NCBI RefSeq assembly: GCF_015278255.1
Contig: NZ_JADIJC010000003.1
Location: 248,001-312,000, forward strand
Direction of reading: 5' to 3'
DNA: 64,000 nt
From: Microbacterium hibisci
Lineage (GTDB): Bacteria; Actinomycetota; Actinomycetes; Actinomycetales; Microbacteriaceae
Made by a program: the position numbers and the translations under genes. A model generated the notes under the pieces. That model was not told the origin of the DNA. It saw only the letters and a program-made list of their open reading frames with translations, and ran no database searches. Positions 34,477 through 45,292 of this stretch are shown piece after piece (the first letter of the stretch is position 1; each line of letters opens with the position of its first letter).

Positions 34477-35595
34477 TCACGGGGAGTTGGTCGACTCCAC
34501 CACGATGTCACCGGCGATGATCTGCTCCTGCAGAGCCGTCAGCTCGTCGAGCAGTCCCTCGGGCAGCTGCGACTCGAAGTCGTGGAAGCTCGACAGCTTC
34601 ACGCCCTCGTTCTCGAGCGTGCCGACGTAGGGCTCCGGGTCGAAGTCGCCCGCCGCGGCGGCCACCGTCGCGTCGTAGACGGCGACGTCGATCGCCTTCA
34701 TGATCGAGACGAGGGTGAGGTCGGCGACGTCGGGGTCGGCGACCACGAGGTCCTTGTCCACACCGAGCATGACGACGCCCGAGCCGGCGTCCGTGATCGC
34801 GGCCGCGGCGCTCTGGTAGATCGGCCCGCCGACCGGGAGGATCACGTCGACGCCCTGGTCGAGCACGCCCTGTGCGGTCTGCTTGGCGGTGTCGTTCGCC
34901 TCGAAGCCGCCCGTGAACGAGCCGGTCTGCGCCTCAGCGTCCCAGCCGAAGACCTGGACGTCGCCGCCCTTGTCCTCGTTGTACTTCTCGACGCCCTGCT
35001 GGTAGCCGTCCATGAAGACTGCGACCGACGGGATCTGCATGCCGCCGAAGGTGCCGACCTTGTTCACACCGCTCTGCGCGGACCACGCCGCCGCGGCGTA
35101 GCCGCCGAGGTAAGCGGCCTCAGCGGTGTTGAACACGAGGGGCTTGATGTTCGGGGCATCCGTCGTGCCGTCGAAGTCGGTGTCGGCGAAGTCGTCGATG
35201 ATCGCGTAGTTCACGTCGGGGTTCGCGGTCGCCGACTCGACGGTGGCGGCGGCGAGGTTGAAGCCGACCGCGACGATGAGCGTGCAGCCCTCGGCGACGG
35301 CGGTCTCCATGTTCGGCGCGTAGTCGTTCTCCGAGGTCGACTCGAGCTCGAGGGGCTCGATGCCGAGCTCTTCGGCGGCGCGGTCCATGCCCTCCTTGGC
35401 GGACTGGTTGAACGACTTGTCGTTCCAGCCGCCCGCGTCGGAGATGAGGCAGGGCTGGAAGCCCTCGACGACGTCGCTGCCGCCCGCGTCGCCGGTGGCG
35501 TCGGGCTCGGGTGCGCTGCCGCAGCCCGCGAGGGCCAGCGCGATGCTCGCAGCGGCGGCAAGGCCGGCGAGCTTCTTGGTGCGTGAGATGGTCAA
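34477..35595 (-). CDS. BMP-family nucleoside-binding lipoprotein
   Basis: 372 residues from a TTG at 35595, which has GGAGG at the right distance; an ATG at 35628 would give 383 residues but an unlikely prefix before the signal peptide. The signal sequence (ISRTKKLAGLAAAASIALAL) ends in the lipobox LAGC, so the protein is anchored outside. The mature part matches the PnrA/BMP family: CLISDAGGWNDKSFNQSAKEGM, VGTFGGMQIPSVAVFMDGY and VDVILPVGGPIYQSA. It delivers purine or pyrimidine nucleosides to the permeases encoded next. Confidence 0.9.
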   Translation of the reverse strand: MTISRTKKLAGLAAAASIALALAGCGSAPEPDATGDAGGSDVVEGFQPCLISDAGGWNDKSFNQSAKEGMDRAAEELGIEPLELESTSENDYAPNMETAVAEGCTLIVAVGFNLAAATVESATANPDVNYAIIDDFADTDFDGTTDAPNIKPLVFNTAEAAYLGGYAAAAWSAQSGVNKVGTFGGMQIPSVAVFMDGYQQGVEKYNEDKGGDVQVFGWDAEAQTGSFTGGFEANDTAKQTAQGVLDQGVDVILPVGGPIYQSAAAAITDAGSGVVMLGVDKDLVVADPDVADLTLVSIMKAIDVAVYDATVAAAAGDFDPEPYVGTLENEGVKLSSFHDFESQLPEGLLDELTALQEQIIAGDIVVESTNSP

Positions 35596-35640
35596 CTCAG
35601 CCTCCACTCGTGACCCCGCGTCCTTCACGGGGACTGCACA

Positions 35641-35669
35641 AAGTTACCCACTGTGACGGCGCGGTTGCA
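35641..35669 (-). promoter_or_regulatory. possible promoter of the BMP/nucleoside cluster
   Basis: On the minus strand TGCAAC (35669-35664), a 17-bp spacer and TAACTT (35646-35641). The leader would be about 40 nt. A second AT-richer stretch at 35690-35706 (TTTGTAACCTTTC) could be an alternative. Confidence 0.35.
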
Positions 35670-35744
35670 TGCTCGGCGGGGCGCCGTTCGCGAAAGGTTA
35701 CAAAGACGCAATATCCCGCTCAGATGAGCAGGCGATCAGGGAAA

Positions 35745-35771
35745 ACGGATGCCGCGGGCCGCGGCATCCGT
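35745..35771 (-). terminator. intrinsic terminator of manC, overlapping its stop codon
   Basis: ACGGATGCCGCGG and its exact complement with a 1-nt centre (13-bp arms), followed on the minus strand by TTTTCCC. The TGA stop codon of manC (35773-35771) runs into the first base of the stem, so termination structure and coding end are fused. Confidence 0.75.
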
Positions 35772-36886
35772 CACAGCACTTCGCCGCGCCCGCTGAGCTT
35801 GAGCGCGTCCACGACGCCCTTGACCCGCTGGGCGTGCTCGCTGGTGGTGACGAGCAGTGCGTCCTCGGTGTCGACGACGACGATGTCGCGCACGCCGATG
35901 AGGCTGATGACCCGGCGGGTCTGGCTGACCACGATGCCGCTCGCCGCGTCGGAGAGGATGCGCGCGTTCTCGCCGAGGATCGCGAGGTCGTTCTTGCGTC
36001 CGTGCGAGTTGAGCTTCGCGAGGCTCGCGAAGTCGCCCACGTCGTCCCAGTCGAAGTGGCCCGGGATGACGGCGAGCCGGCCCTTCGCCGCCGCCGGCTC
36101 GGCGACGGCGTAGTCGATCGCGATCTTCTTGAGCGTCGGCCATACGCGGTCCACGACCGGTCCGCGCTGCTCGCGGTCGTCCCACGCGTCGGCGAGCTCC
36201 ATCAGCCCGGCGTACAGCTCGGGTTCGTTCTCGGCGATCTCACCGAGCAGCACGTCGGCCCGCGAGATGAACATGCCTGCGTTCCACAGGTAGTTGCGGT
36301 CGGCGAAGTAGTCCTTCGCGGTCTCGAGGTCGGGCTTCTCGACGAAGCTCTCCACGAGCGCCGCCTCGGGGGCGCCGTCGACCGGCAGCGCCGCGCCCTT
36401 CTTGATGTAGCCGAAGCCCACCGACGGCTCGGACGGCTGGATGCCGATGGTGCAGATGTAGCCCTGGCGGGCTGTGGCGACCGCCTGGTTCACCGCCCAC
36501 TCGAACAGCTGCGGCACCCGGATGACGTGGTCGGCGGCGAACGAGCCGATGATCACGTCGGGCTCGCGGCGCGCGAGGATCGCCGCGGCGAGGCCGATGG
36601 CGGCGGTGGAGTCGCGGGGCTCCGATTCGAGGACGACGTTCTCGTCCGCGATGCCGGGCAGCTCCTTCTCGACCGCCGCGCGATGGGCACGGCCCGTCAC
36701 CACGGCGATGCGGTCGGGCCCCGCCAGGGGTGCCAGGCGATCCCACGTGTCGCGCAGCAGCGTCTGCCCCGATCCCGTGAGATCGTGCAGGAACTTGGGG
36801 GCGTCGGCGCGCGACAGCGGCCACAGCCGGCTGCCGATGCCGCCCGCCGGGATGACGGCGTAGAAGTCGTCGATGGGTCCGGACAT
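35771..36886 (-). CDS. manC: mannose-1-phosphate guanylyltransferase
   Basis: 371 residues. The nucleotidyltransferase signature VIPAGGIGSRLWPLSR (11-26) and Lys of PKFLHDL are at the N-terminus. FAADHVI, GFGYIKKG, FVEKPD (mannose-1-P site), WNAGMFI and FDWDDVGDF follow in family order. It makes GDP-mannose from GTP and mannose 1-phosphate for glycans and lipoglycans. It lacks the isomerase domain of bifunctional ManC. TACTCT lies 7 nt before the ATG, so it is probably leaderless, and a strong terminator follows: a monocistronic unit. Confidence 0.92.
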   Translation of the reverse strand: MSGPIDDFYAVIPAGGIGSRLWPLSRADAPKFLHDLTGSGQTLLRDTWDRLAPLAGPDRIAVVTGRAHRAAVEKELPGIADENVVLESEPRDSTAAIGLAAAILARREPDVIIGSFAADHVIRVPQLFEWAVNQAVATARQGYICTIGIQPSEPSVGFGYIKKGAALPVDGAPEAALVESFVEKPDLETAKDYFADRNYLWNAGMFISRADVLLGEIAENEPELYAGLMELADAWDDREQRGPVVDRVWPTLKKIAIDYAVAEPAAAKGRLAVIPGHFDWDDVGDFASLAKLNSHGRKNDLAILGENARILSDAASGIVVSQTRRVISLIGVRDIVVVDTEDALLVTTSEHAQRVKGVVDALKLSGRGEVL

Positions 36887-36893
36887 GCCTCAC

Positions 36894-36899
36894 AGAGTA
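36894..36899 (-). promoter_or_regulatory. -10 box of manC
   Basis: TACTCT on the minus strand with 7 nt (gtgaggc) to the ATG at 36886. Confidence 0.5.
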
Positions 36900-37001
36900 G
36901 CCGCCCGCCGAAACAACCCCGGTTCTTGCCGGGGGCGAAGATCCCTCCGGAAGAGGGGACCGTAAGGATGCCCTTCGTCGCCCCCACGCGAGATGCGGGA
37001 A

Positions 37002-37007
37002 TAGGAT
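37002..37007 (+). promoter_or_regulatory. possible -10 box of the sdhCDAB operon
   Basis: TAGGAT, which would give a leader of about 110 nt before sdhC. No convincing -35 hexamer. The leader 37014-37123 shows no recognisable riboswitch. Confidence 0.35.
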
Positions 37008-37123
37008 GGACACAGCGCCCGCGTGACGCCGACGGCCCGAAGCGCACCGCTCCGGGCCCTCTTCGGGGGTCGACCTCACAGTCCGAGGGCACCCCACCGT
37101 GTTTCGATCCAAGGAGGACGGAC

Positions 37124-37555
37124 GTGTCTGCACCAGCACGCGTCACACCGTCGGTATCCGAGACCACCTCCCGAGTTCCCCGCGGCACGCTGTACCGCGG
37201 GAACGAGGGCATGTGGTCATGGGTGCTGCACCGCATCACCGGCGTCGCCATCTTCTTCTTCCTGCTCGTGCACATCCTCGACACGGCACTCATCCGGGTG
37301 TCGCCCGAGGCGTACGACGCGGTCATCGGCACTTACAAGAACCCGGTGATGGCACTCGGTGAAGTCGCCCTCGTCGGCGCCATCGCGTACCACGCCTACA
37401 ACGGCTTGCGGATCATCCTGGTCGACTTCTGGTCGTGGGCCACACGCCACCAGCGCCAGCTGTGGTGGGGCGTCCTGGGCCTGTGGGTCGTCACGATGCT
37501 GGGCTTCGTCCCGCGCCACCTGATGCTCGCGTTCGCTCCGGGAGGGGGCCACTGA
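37124..37555 (+). CDS. sdhC: succinate dehydrogenase cytochrome b556 subunit
   Basis: 143 residues from GTG 37124, with AAGGAGG 6 nt upstream. Three membrane helices. The N-terminal RGTLYRGNEGMWSWVLHRITGVAIFFFLLVHI contains the family's Ser and His region, and ALVGAIAYHAYNGLRIILVDFW includes the haem-ligand His. With SdhD it anchors the enzyme and passes electrons to menaquinone. The downstream ATG overlaps its stop (TGATG). Confidence 0.92.
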   Translation: MSAPARVTPSVSETTSRVPRGTLYRGNEGMWSWVLHRITGVAIFFFLLVHILDTALIRVSPEAYDAVIGTYKNPVMALGEVALVGAIAYHAYNGLRIILVDFWSWATRHQRQLWWGVLGLWVVTMLGFVPRHLMLAFAPGGGH

Positions 37556-38013
37556 TGACCGCCATCGCCGAACCCCGTGCACCCCGGGCCGCCGTCCGCC
37601 GCAAGGGTCCGAACCTCGAGAAGTGGGGCTGGATCTACATGCGCGCGTCGGGCGTGCTGCTGGTCGTCCTCATCTTCGGCCACCTGTTCGTGAACCTCAT
37701 GCTCGGCGAGGGCATCCACGGCATCGACTTCGCGTTCGTGGCCGGCAAGTTCGCGTCGCCGTTCTGGCAGTGGTGGGACGTGCTGATGCTGTGGCTGGCA
37801 CTGATCCACGGCGCCAACGGCATGCGCACGATCGTCAACGATTACGTGACCCACCAGGGCACCCGCCGCGTGCTGGTGTGGGCGCTGTGGCTCGCCGCCG
37901 CTTTCCTCATCGTGCTCGGCACGCTGGTGGTGTTCACGTTCGACCCGTGCCTCGGCTTCGACGCCGAGACGGCCTCGAACGTCATCATCGACATCTGCAG
38001 CGCCCAGGGCTGA
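37555..38013 (+). CDS. sdhD: succinate dehydrogenase membrane anchor subunit
   Basis: 152 residues. Three membrane helices; [23 protein letters not shown] and [15 protein letters not shown] hold conserved His and Arg residues of the quinone/haem region. It starts within the sdhC stop codon. Typical of the actinobacterial four-subunit Sdh1-type arrangement. Confidence 0.9.
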   Translation: MTAIAEPRAPRAAVRRKGPNLEKWGWIYMRASGVLLVVLIFGHLFVNLMLGEGIHGIDFAFVAGKFASPFWQWWDVLMLWLALIHGANGMRTIVNDYVTHQGTRRVLVWALWLAAAFLIVLGTLVVFTFDPCLGFDAETASNVIIDICSAQG

Positions 38014-38053
38014 GCGCGACCCCCCGGCTAGAGACAATCGAGGCAATCGACAC

Positions 38054-39879
<1,826 letters not shown>

Positions 39880-39880
<1 letters not shown>

Positions 39881-40680
39881 TGGCGACCTCGGTCACCGAC
39901 GTCATCGAGCGCACCGACGCCGACGCCCCCGCGCGCGCGGAGGAGACCGCGAACGACACCGGCATCCAGTCGTTCCTGGTCACCTTCATCATCCGCCGCT
40001 TCGACCCCGAAGTCGACGAGGAGCCGCGCTGGGTCGACTACGACGTCGAGCTGTACTCCACCGACCGCGTGCTGGACGCCCTGCACAAGATCAAGTGGGA
40101 GGTCGACGGCTCGCTGTCGTTCCGCCGCTCGTGCGCCCACGGCATCTGCGGCTCCGACGCGATGCGCATCAACGGCCGCAACCGCCTGGCGTGCAAGACG
40201 CTGATCAAGGACCTCGACATCTCGCAGCCGATCTACGTCGAGGCGATCAAGGGCCTGCCCCTCGAGAAGGACCTCATCGTCGACATGGAGCCGTTCTTCG
40301 CGTCGTACCGCGAGGTGCAGCCCTTCCTCATCGCGAACTCCAAGCCCGAGGCGGGCAAGGAGCGCATCCAGTCGATCGTCGACCGCGAGGTGTTCGACGA
40401 CACCACGAAGTGCATCCTGTGCGCCGCGTGCACGTCGTCGTGCCCCGTCTTCTGGACCGACGGCCAGTACTTCGGACCGGCCGCGATCGTCAACGCGCAC
40501 CGCTTCATCTTCGACTCGCGCGACGACGCGGGCGACGTGCGCCTCGACATCCTCAACGACAAGGAAGGCGTGTGGCGCTGCCGCACGACCTTCAACTGCA
40601 CCGAGGCCTGCCCGCGTGGCATCGAGGTCACGAAGGCCATCGCCGAGGTCAAGCAGGCGGTCCTCCGCGGCCGCCCGTAA
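39880..40680 (+). CDS. sdhB: succinate dehydrogenase iron-sulfur subunit
   Basis: 266 residues. [2Fe-2S] ligands are Cys85, Cys90, Asp93 (the C-to-D variant also found in E. coli SdhB) and Cys105. The [4Fe-4S] and [3Fe-4S] ligands lie in CILCAACTSSCP and CTEACPRGIEV. It carries electrons from SdhA to the membrane subunits. The N-terminal 25 residues are an Asp/Ala-rich extension. A long GGATGCC hairpin ends the operon. Confidence 0.95.
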
Positions 40681-40698
40681 CCGCGATTCACTTCTACG

Positions 40699-40739
40699 CA
40701 GACGGATGCCGCATCGCTGAGCGATGCGGCATCCGTCTG
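40699..40739. terminator. perfect 20-bp inverted repeat after sdhB
   Basis: Arms of exactly 20 bp (CAGACGGATGCCGCATCGCT and its complement) with a single base between them: the longest perfect stem here. It follows the sdhB stop by 18 bp and ends 4 bp before the -10 box of the next gene. It therefore occupies the -35 region of that promoter. Confidence 0.75.
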
Positions 40740-40743
40740 TCGC

Positions 40744-40749
40744 TACTCT
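40744..40749 (+). promoter_or_regulatory. -10 box of the YihY-family gene
   Basis: TACTCT with 7 nt (gaacttc) to the GTG at 40757. The upstream -35 position falls inside the terminator palindrome. Confidence 0.5.
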
Positions 40750-40756
40750 GAACTTC

Positions 40757-42022
40757 GTGAGCGAACGGGACGTGGGCGCGAAGAAGCCGACGCGCGCGCA
40801 GGGTCACGAGCAGGACCGGGATCAGGCAGACGCCGCGCAGCGCGAGGAGGAGTCGCTCCGGGCGCGGTGGGAGTCCACGCAGGAGAGCCTGCGCCAGCGG
40901 TTCGACGAGCCGATCAGCAGGGCCACCGCGCTCACCCAGCGCACCATGGCGTGGTTCCCGATCCGTGTGTGGCGGCACTTCCTGCAGCACAACGGCTTCC
41001 TGCTCGCCGCGGGCGTCAGCTACCAGGCGCTCTTCGCCACCTTCGCCGCGATCTACGTCGCGTTCGCGATCACGGGGCTGTGGCTCGGCGGCAGCTCGGA
41101 CGCCGTGCAGGGCCTCATCAACCTCATCAACAGCTACATTCCGGGGCTCATCGCCCCGGAGGGCGGTCTGTTCACACCCGACCAGGTGGAGGCGATCGCG
41201 ACCGACAACGCCGGCGTGCTGGGCATCACGGGCATCATCGCCCTGGGCACCCTCATCTGGACCGCGATCGGGTTCGTCACCTTCACGCGTCGTGCCGTGC
41301 GCGACATCTTCGGGCTGCCACCCGACCTCCGGAGCTACTTCTTCCTCAAAGCGCGGGATCTGTTCGGCGCCGCCCTGTTCGCCCTGGCACTGGTCGTCGG
41401 CTTCGCCGCCACGACGATCGGCACCTACGCGCTGACGTGGCTGTTCGGGCTCCTCGGATGGACCGAAGCCTCGAGCTGGGCGGGCGTGGCGACCACCCTC
41501 GGCTCGATCCTCATCTCGTTCGTGATCTTCAGCGCCGCGCTCGGCGCGCTCATCCGGTTCCTCACGGGCACGAAGCTGCCGTGGCGGCGCATCTGGCCGG
41601 GCGCACTCCTGGGCGGCGGCGCGATCACGGTGCTGCAGCTGTTCACCGGCTGGCTCTTCGTCTACACGCCCACCAACGCGCTGCTGGCGACGTTCGCGAT
41701 CTTCGTCGGCCTCCTGCTGTGGTTCCGCATCATCGGCATCATCATGCTGGTCGCCGCGGCGTGGATCGCGGTGTCGGCGAAGGACGACGAGGTGCCGCTC
41801 CTTCCGCAGACCGAGGCCCAGCGGCTCGCTGCCGAGCACTCCGCGCTGCTCGTCGCCGCGCGCGTACGGCTGCGCACCGCCCAGCAGGCGCGCGACACCG
41901 CGCCCTGGTACCGCGTCTTCGCCGCCGACCGCGCCGTGCGCGCCGCCGAACAGGAGCTGTCGCAGGTCGAGGCGGCCACTCCCCCGGCACCGGCGAAGAG
42001 GGCGGGCAGCCTCTTCGAGTGA
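40757..42022 (+). CDS. YihY/BrkB-family inner membrane protein
   Basis: 421 residues. A charged cytoplasmic head (1-70, many Arg, Glu, Gln) precedes about six membrane helices. Family marks are FLQHNGFLLAAGVSYQALFATFAAIYV, ARDLFGAALFALALVVGF and LPWRRIWPGALLGGGAITVLQLFTG. The C-terminal helix (about 345-405) is Ala/Gln/Glu-rich and likely coiled. Once called ribonuclease BN in error; the true function is unknown, with roles suggested in export or serum resistance. The start GTG is set by the leaderless promoter. Confidence 0.85.
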   Translation: MSERDVGAKKPTRAQGHEQDRDQADAAQREEESLRARWESTQESLRQRFDEPISRATALTQRTMAWFPIRVWRHFLQHNGFLLAAGVSYQALFATFAAIYVAFAITGLWLGGSSDAVQGLINLINSYIPGLIAPEGGLFTPDQVEAIATDNAGVLGITGIIALGTLIWTAIGFVTFTRRAVRDIFGLPPDLRSYFFLKARDLFGAALFALALVVGFAATTIGTYALTWLFGLLGWTEASSWAGVATTLGSILISFVIFSAALGALIRFLTGTKLPWRRIWPGALLGGGAITVLQLFTGWLFVYTPTNALLATFAIFVGLLLWFRIIGIIMLVAAAWIAVSAKDDEVPLLPQTEAQRLAAEHSALLVAARVRLRTAQQARDTAPWYRVFAADRAVRAAEQELSQVEAATPPAPAKRAGSLFE

Positions 42023-42102
42023 GGCGTCCCTCGCCGGGGCGCCGGGCGCTCTCGGGCTCGCCGAGGCGCCGGGGCGCGGCGGGGGGTGCCGGGCGCGGCG
42101 GG

Positions 42103-42200
42103 GGCGCCGGACGATCTCGCGCGCGTCGACGGATGTCGCGGGCGCCGGACGATCTCCGCGCGTCCGGGGGATGTCGGAGGCGCCGGATAGTCTGGCGGGC
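42103..42200. repeat. 38-bp tandem repeat that ends in the xth promoter
   Basis: Units at 42103-42140 and 42141-42178 share GGCGCCGGACGATCTC, a CGCGCGTC-like middle and GGATGTCG. A third partial unit from 42179 reads GGCGCCGGATAGTCTGG. In the third unit the ACGATCT of the first two has become ATAGTCT, which supplies the TAGTCT -10 box. The stretch 42023-42102 before it is GC-rich sequence with GCGCCGGG repeats and no gene. Confidence 0.65.
42188..42193 (+). promoter_or_regulatory. -10 box of the exonuclease III gene
   Basis: TAGTCT with 7 nt (ggcgggc) to the GTG at 42201, lying within the third copy of the 38-bp repeat. Confidence 0.5.
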
Positions 42201-43067
42201 GTGTCTCGTCGTGTTCGCATCGCCTCTGTCAACGTCAACGGGATCCGCGCGGCGACGCGCAAGGGCATGCACGAATGGCTCGACGCGGCCGACATCGACG
42301 TGATGGCCCTGCAAGAGGTCCGAGCCACCGAGGAGGAGCTGCGTGCGGCCCTCCCTGGCTGGGAGATCGTCAATGACGAGGCGCTCGCGAAGGGCCGCGC
42401 CGGGGTGGCCGTCGCGAGCCGCATCCCCTCTGTCGAGGTGCGCCGTGTGCTGGGGCCGGCGGCAGAGGACGCCGCCGAAGTGCTCGACAGCGCGGGCCGC
42501 TGGATCGAGGCCGACTTCGACATCGACGGCGAGCGCCTCATCGTCGTGAGCGCCTACGTGCACACCGGCGAGGCCGAGACGCCGAAGCAGGACGCCAAGT
42601 GGGCCTTCCTCGATGCGATGGAGAAGCGGATGCCGGAGCTCCAGGCCGCTTCCCCGCTCGCACTCGTGATGGGCGATCTGAACGTCGGTCACCGTGAGTT
42701 CGACATCCGCAATTGGAAGGGCAACGTCAAGAAGGCGGGCTTCCTCCCGCGCGAGCGCGCCTACTTCGACCGGTTCTTCGGCGCCGAGGGCGCGCAGGTC
42801 ACCGGCGCCGACGGCTCGACCGGTCGGGGCCTCGGCTGGGTCGACATCGGACGGCGCTTCCACGGCGACGTGGACGGGCCGTACACCTGGTGGTCGATGC
42901 GCGGGCGGGCGTTCGACAACGACGCCGGCTGGCGGATCGACTACCACCTCGCGACGCCGGAACTCGGTGCACGGGTCGCCGACTATCGGGTGGTGCGCGC
43001 GCCCTCCTGGGACACGCGCTGGAGCGACCACTCCCCCGTCGTCGCGGACTACACGCTCGGGCACTGA
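42201..43067 (+). CDS. xth: exodeoxyribonuclease III (AP endonuclease family)
   Basis: 288 residues. Endonuclease/exonuclease/phosphatase fold with SVNVNGIRAA, the metal ligand Glu in MALQEVRA, SAYVHTG, the GDLNVGHREFD block (catalytic Asp and Asn), RIDYHLATPEL and WSDHSPVVADY with the catalytic His. It cuts at abasic sites and removes 3' blocks in base-excision repair, a pathway shared with the Fpg/Nei enzyme at 46.3 kb. The GTG start fits the promoter. The last codons and the stop lie in the first, partial copy of the 81-bp repeat that follows. Confidence 0.92.
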   Translation: MSRRVRIASVNVNGIRAATRKGMHEWLDAADIDVMALQEVRATEEELRAALPGWEIVNDEALAKGRAGVAVASRIPSVEVRRVLGPAAEDAAEVLDSAGRWIEADFDIDGERLIVVSAYVHTGEAETPKQDAKWAFLDAMEKRMPELQAASPLALVMGDLNVGHREFDIRNWKGNVKKAGFLPRERAYFDRFFGAEGAQVTGADGSTGRGLGWVDIGRRFHGDVDGPYTWWSMRGRAFDNDAGWRIDYHLATPELGARVADYRVVRAPSWDTRWSDHSPVVADYTLGH

Positions 43068-43242
43068 GCCGCGGGTACCCGCCCACCCGGCCGTTGAGCG
43101 AGCGAGGAACGAGCGAGACGAAACGCCCCGGCGGTCGGTCGGGCACTGGGCCCCGGCATCCGCCCACCCGGCCGTTGAGCGAGCGAGGAACGAGCGAGAC
43201 GAAACGCCCCAGCGGTCCATCGGGCACTGGGCGCCGGCATCC
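43059..43242. repeat. 81-bp tandem repeat between xth and trpS
   Basis: Two full units (43081-43161, 43162-43242) differ at only a few positions. Each contains a GAGCGAGCGAGGAACGAGCG stretch followed by agacgaaacgccc and ends GGGCACTGGG(C/G)CCCGGCATC(C)-like. The head GGGCACTG also occurs at 43059, where it encodes the last codons of xth (GGGCACTGA); in the full units the stop A is G. There are no unique spacers, so it is not a CRISPR. Confidence 0.8.
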
Positions 43243-43248
43243 GCTTTA

Positions 43249-44268
<1,020 letters not shown>

Positions 44269-44326
44269 CGCGGCCCCGCCGCATCCGTCCCCTGCTCCCC
44301 GGGGTGGGCGATTCCGCCCGTTCAGG

Positions 44327-44434
44327 ACTCCGTCGGGGCCGGCGTGGGGTTCGGTATTCCGGAGTTCACGTCGCGGGCGGGCGGAATCGCCGCCTGACCG
44401 GAGAGCCGCCAGCGGTTCTCCGGAGAACCGAACG
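44327..44434. repeat. palindromic repeat block left of the DUF559-type gene
   Basis: Arms GGCGATTCCGCCCG (44327-44340) and its complement (44378-44391) enclose GGTATTCCGGAGTTCACG. CGGTTCTCCGGAGAACCG follows at 44413-44430. CTCCGGAGAACCGAACG at 44418-44434 is the exact inverse of CGTTCGGTTCTCCGGAG at 45409-45425, on the other side of the nuclease gene. The trpS terminator may be part of this block. Confidence 0.6.
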
Positions 44435-44452
44435 GGTGAGCCGGCGGAACGG

Positions 44453-45292
44453 CTATCGACGGCCGGTGAGGAGCAGTCCGCGCAGGGCCGCGAGCACCGA
44501 CTCGGGCTGGTAGAGGATGTCCTCGGCCGTGAGCCGCAGCACGCCGTAGCCTTGCTTCGCCAGTTCCAGGTCGCGGCGGTAGTCCTTCAACTGCTGGGCC
44601 CAGTCCGAGTGGAACTGCTTGCTGTCGCACTCGATCGCGAGCCATCCGTCGACCACGAGATCGACGAATCCGACGCGTTCGATCGGCACCTGCAGATCGA
44701 AGCCGAAGCCCAGGGCGTGGACCATCAACCGCACGAGGGTCTCCGGTCCGGACTGCGCGCGACCATCGACGAGTCGCTGCAGGACGCGGTACTTGGCGGG
44801 CAGCAGATCGAACACGGCGCTCACACGATCGGCGGGCAGCAGCTGCTTGTTGAGCGCGCTGTCGATGGAAGCGACCGCGGCGCGCGGCGCCTGGCATCTG
44901 ACGGCGTGTGCGAGCGCCACAACGATGTCGACGCACGCAGCATCCCCCGCCGACGCGGGCAGCTCGCGCCAGTGGAGCCGCGTCTTCGGCGATCGCGCGG
45001 GCCGCAGTCGCTTGGCTCGGCTGTGCGGTGTGCGCATCCTGGTGGCCTTGGGTGAGAGGTGGACGTGCAGCGACGTATTGACGAGCACGAACACACCGAG
45101 CAGTTGGAGGAGCGAGAGGCAGGTCAGTCGTCCTCCGACCCTGACGGCTCGGACGACGACGTCCGGGGTGTCACCCGCCAGATACCGGTCCCGTCGCGCA
45201 CGGATGAGCTCACCGCTGCGAACAGCTCGGGTGATGTCGCGGCTCGTGAATCCGGCGCCCATGAGGTCGACACGGGTGCGGTGCTGGTGCAT
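44453..45292 (-). CDS. DUF559-type PD-(D/E)XK endonuclease with AbiEi-like N-terminus
   Basis: 279 residues. The C-terminal domain resembles Vsr/DUF559 nucleases: SGPET (Glu184), FVDLVVDGWLAIECDSKQFH with Asp211, Glu221 and Lys225 as the likely metal-site set, then WAQQLKDYRRDLELAKQGYGVLRLTAEDI. The N-terminal GFTSRDITRAVRSGELIRARRDRYLAG is the winged-helix start of AbiEi-type antitoxins, suggesting DNA binding. No methyltransferase, helicase or AbiEii toxin lies nearby. 17-bp inverted repeats occur on both sides, as for a mobile or homing gene. Neither a leaderless -10 nor a ribosome site is clear before the ATG at 45292; an ATG at codon 11 is possible. Function unproven. Confidence 0.72.
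   Translation of the reverse strand: MHQHRTRVDLMGAGFTSRDITRAVRSGELIRARRDRYLAGDTPDVVVRAVRVGGRLTCLSLLQLLGVFVLVNTSLHVHLSPKATRMRTPHSRAKRLRPARSPKTRLHWRELPASAGDAACVDIVVALAHAVRCQAPRAAVASIDSALNKQLLPADRVSAVFDLLPAKYRVLQRLVDGRAQSGPETLVRLMVHALGFGFDLQVPIERVGFVDLVVDGWLAIECDSKQFHSDWAQQLKDYRRDLELAKQGYGVLRLTAEDILYQPESVLAALRGLLLTGRR

Noticed and set aside
35595..35628. ATG at 35628 as the BMP lipoprotein start
   Set aside because: It would place MKDAGSRVEAE before the signal peptide; the TTG at 35595 has a well-spaced GGAGG and gives a normal lipoprotein signal.
43081..43242. Possible CRISPR array
   Set aside because: Only two full units, directly abutting, with no unique spacers and no cas genes nearby.
44453..45292. 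Type II restriction-modification or AbiE toxin-antitoxin system
   Set aside because: No methyltransferase and no AbiEii nucleotidyltransferase gene lies next to it; only the AbiEi-like N-terminus and nuclease domain are present.
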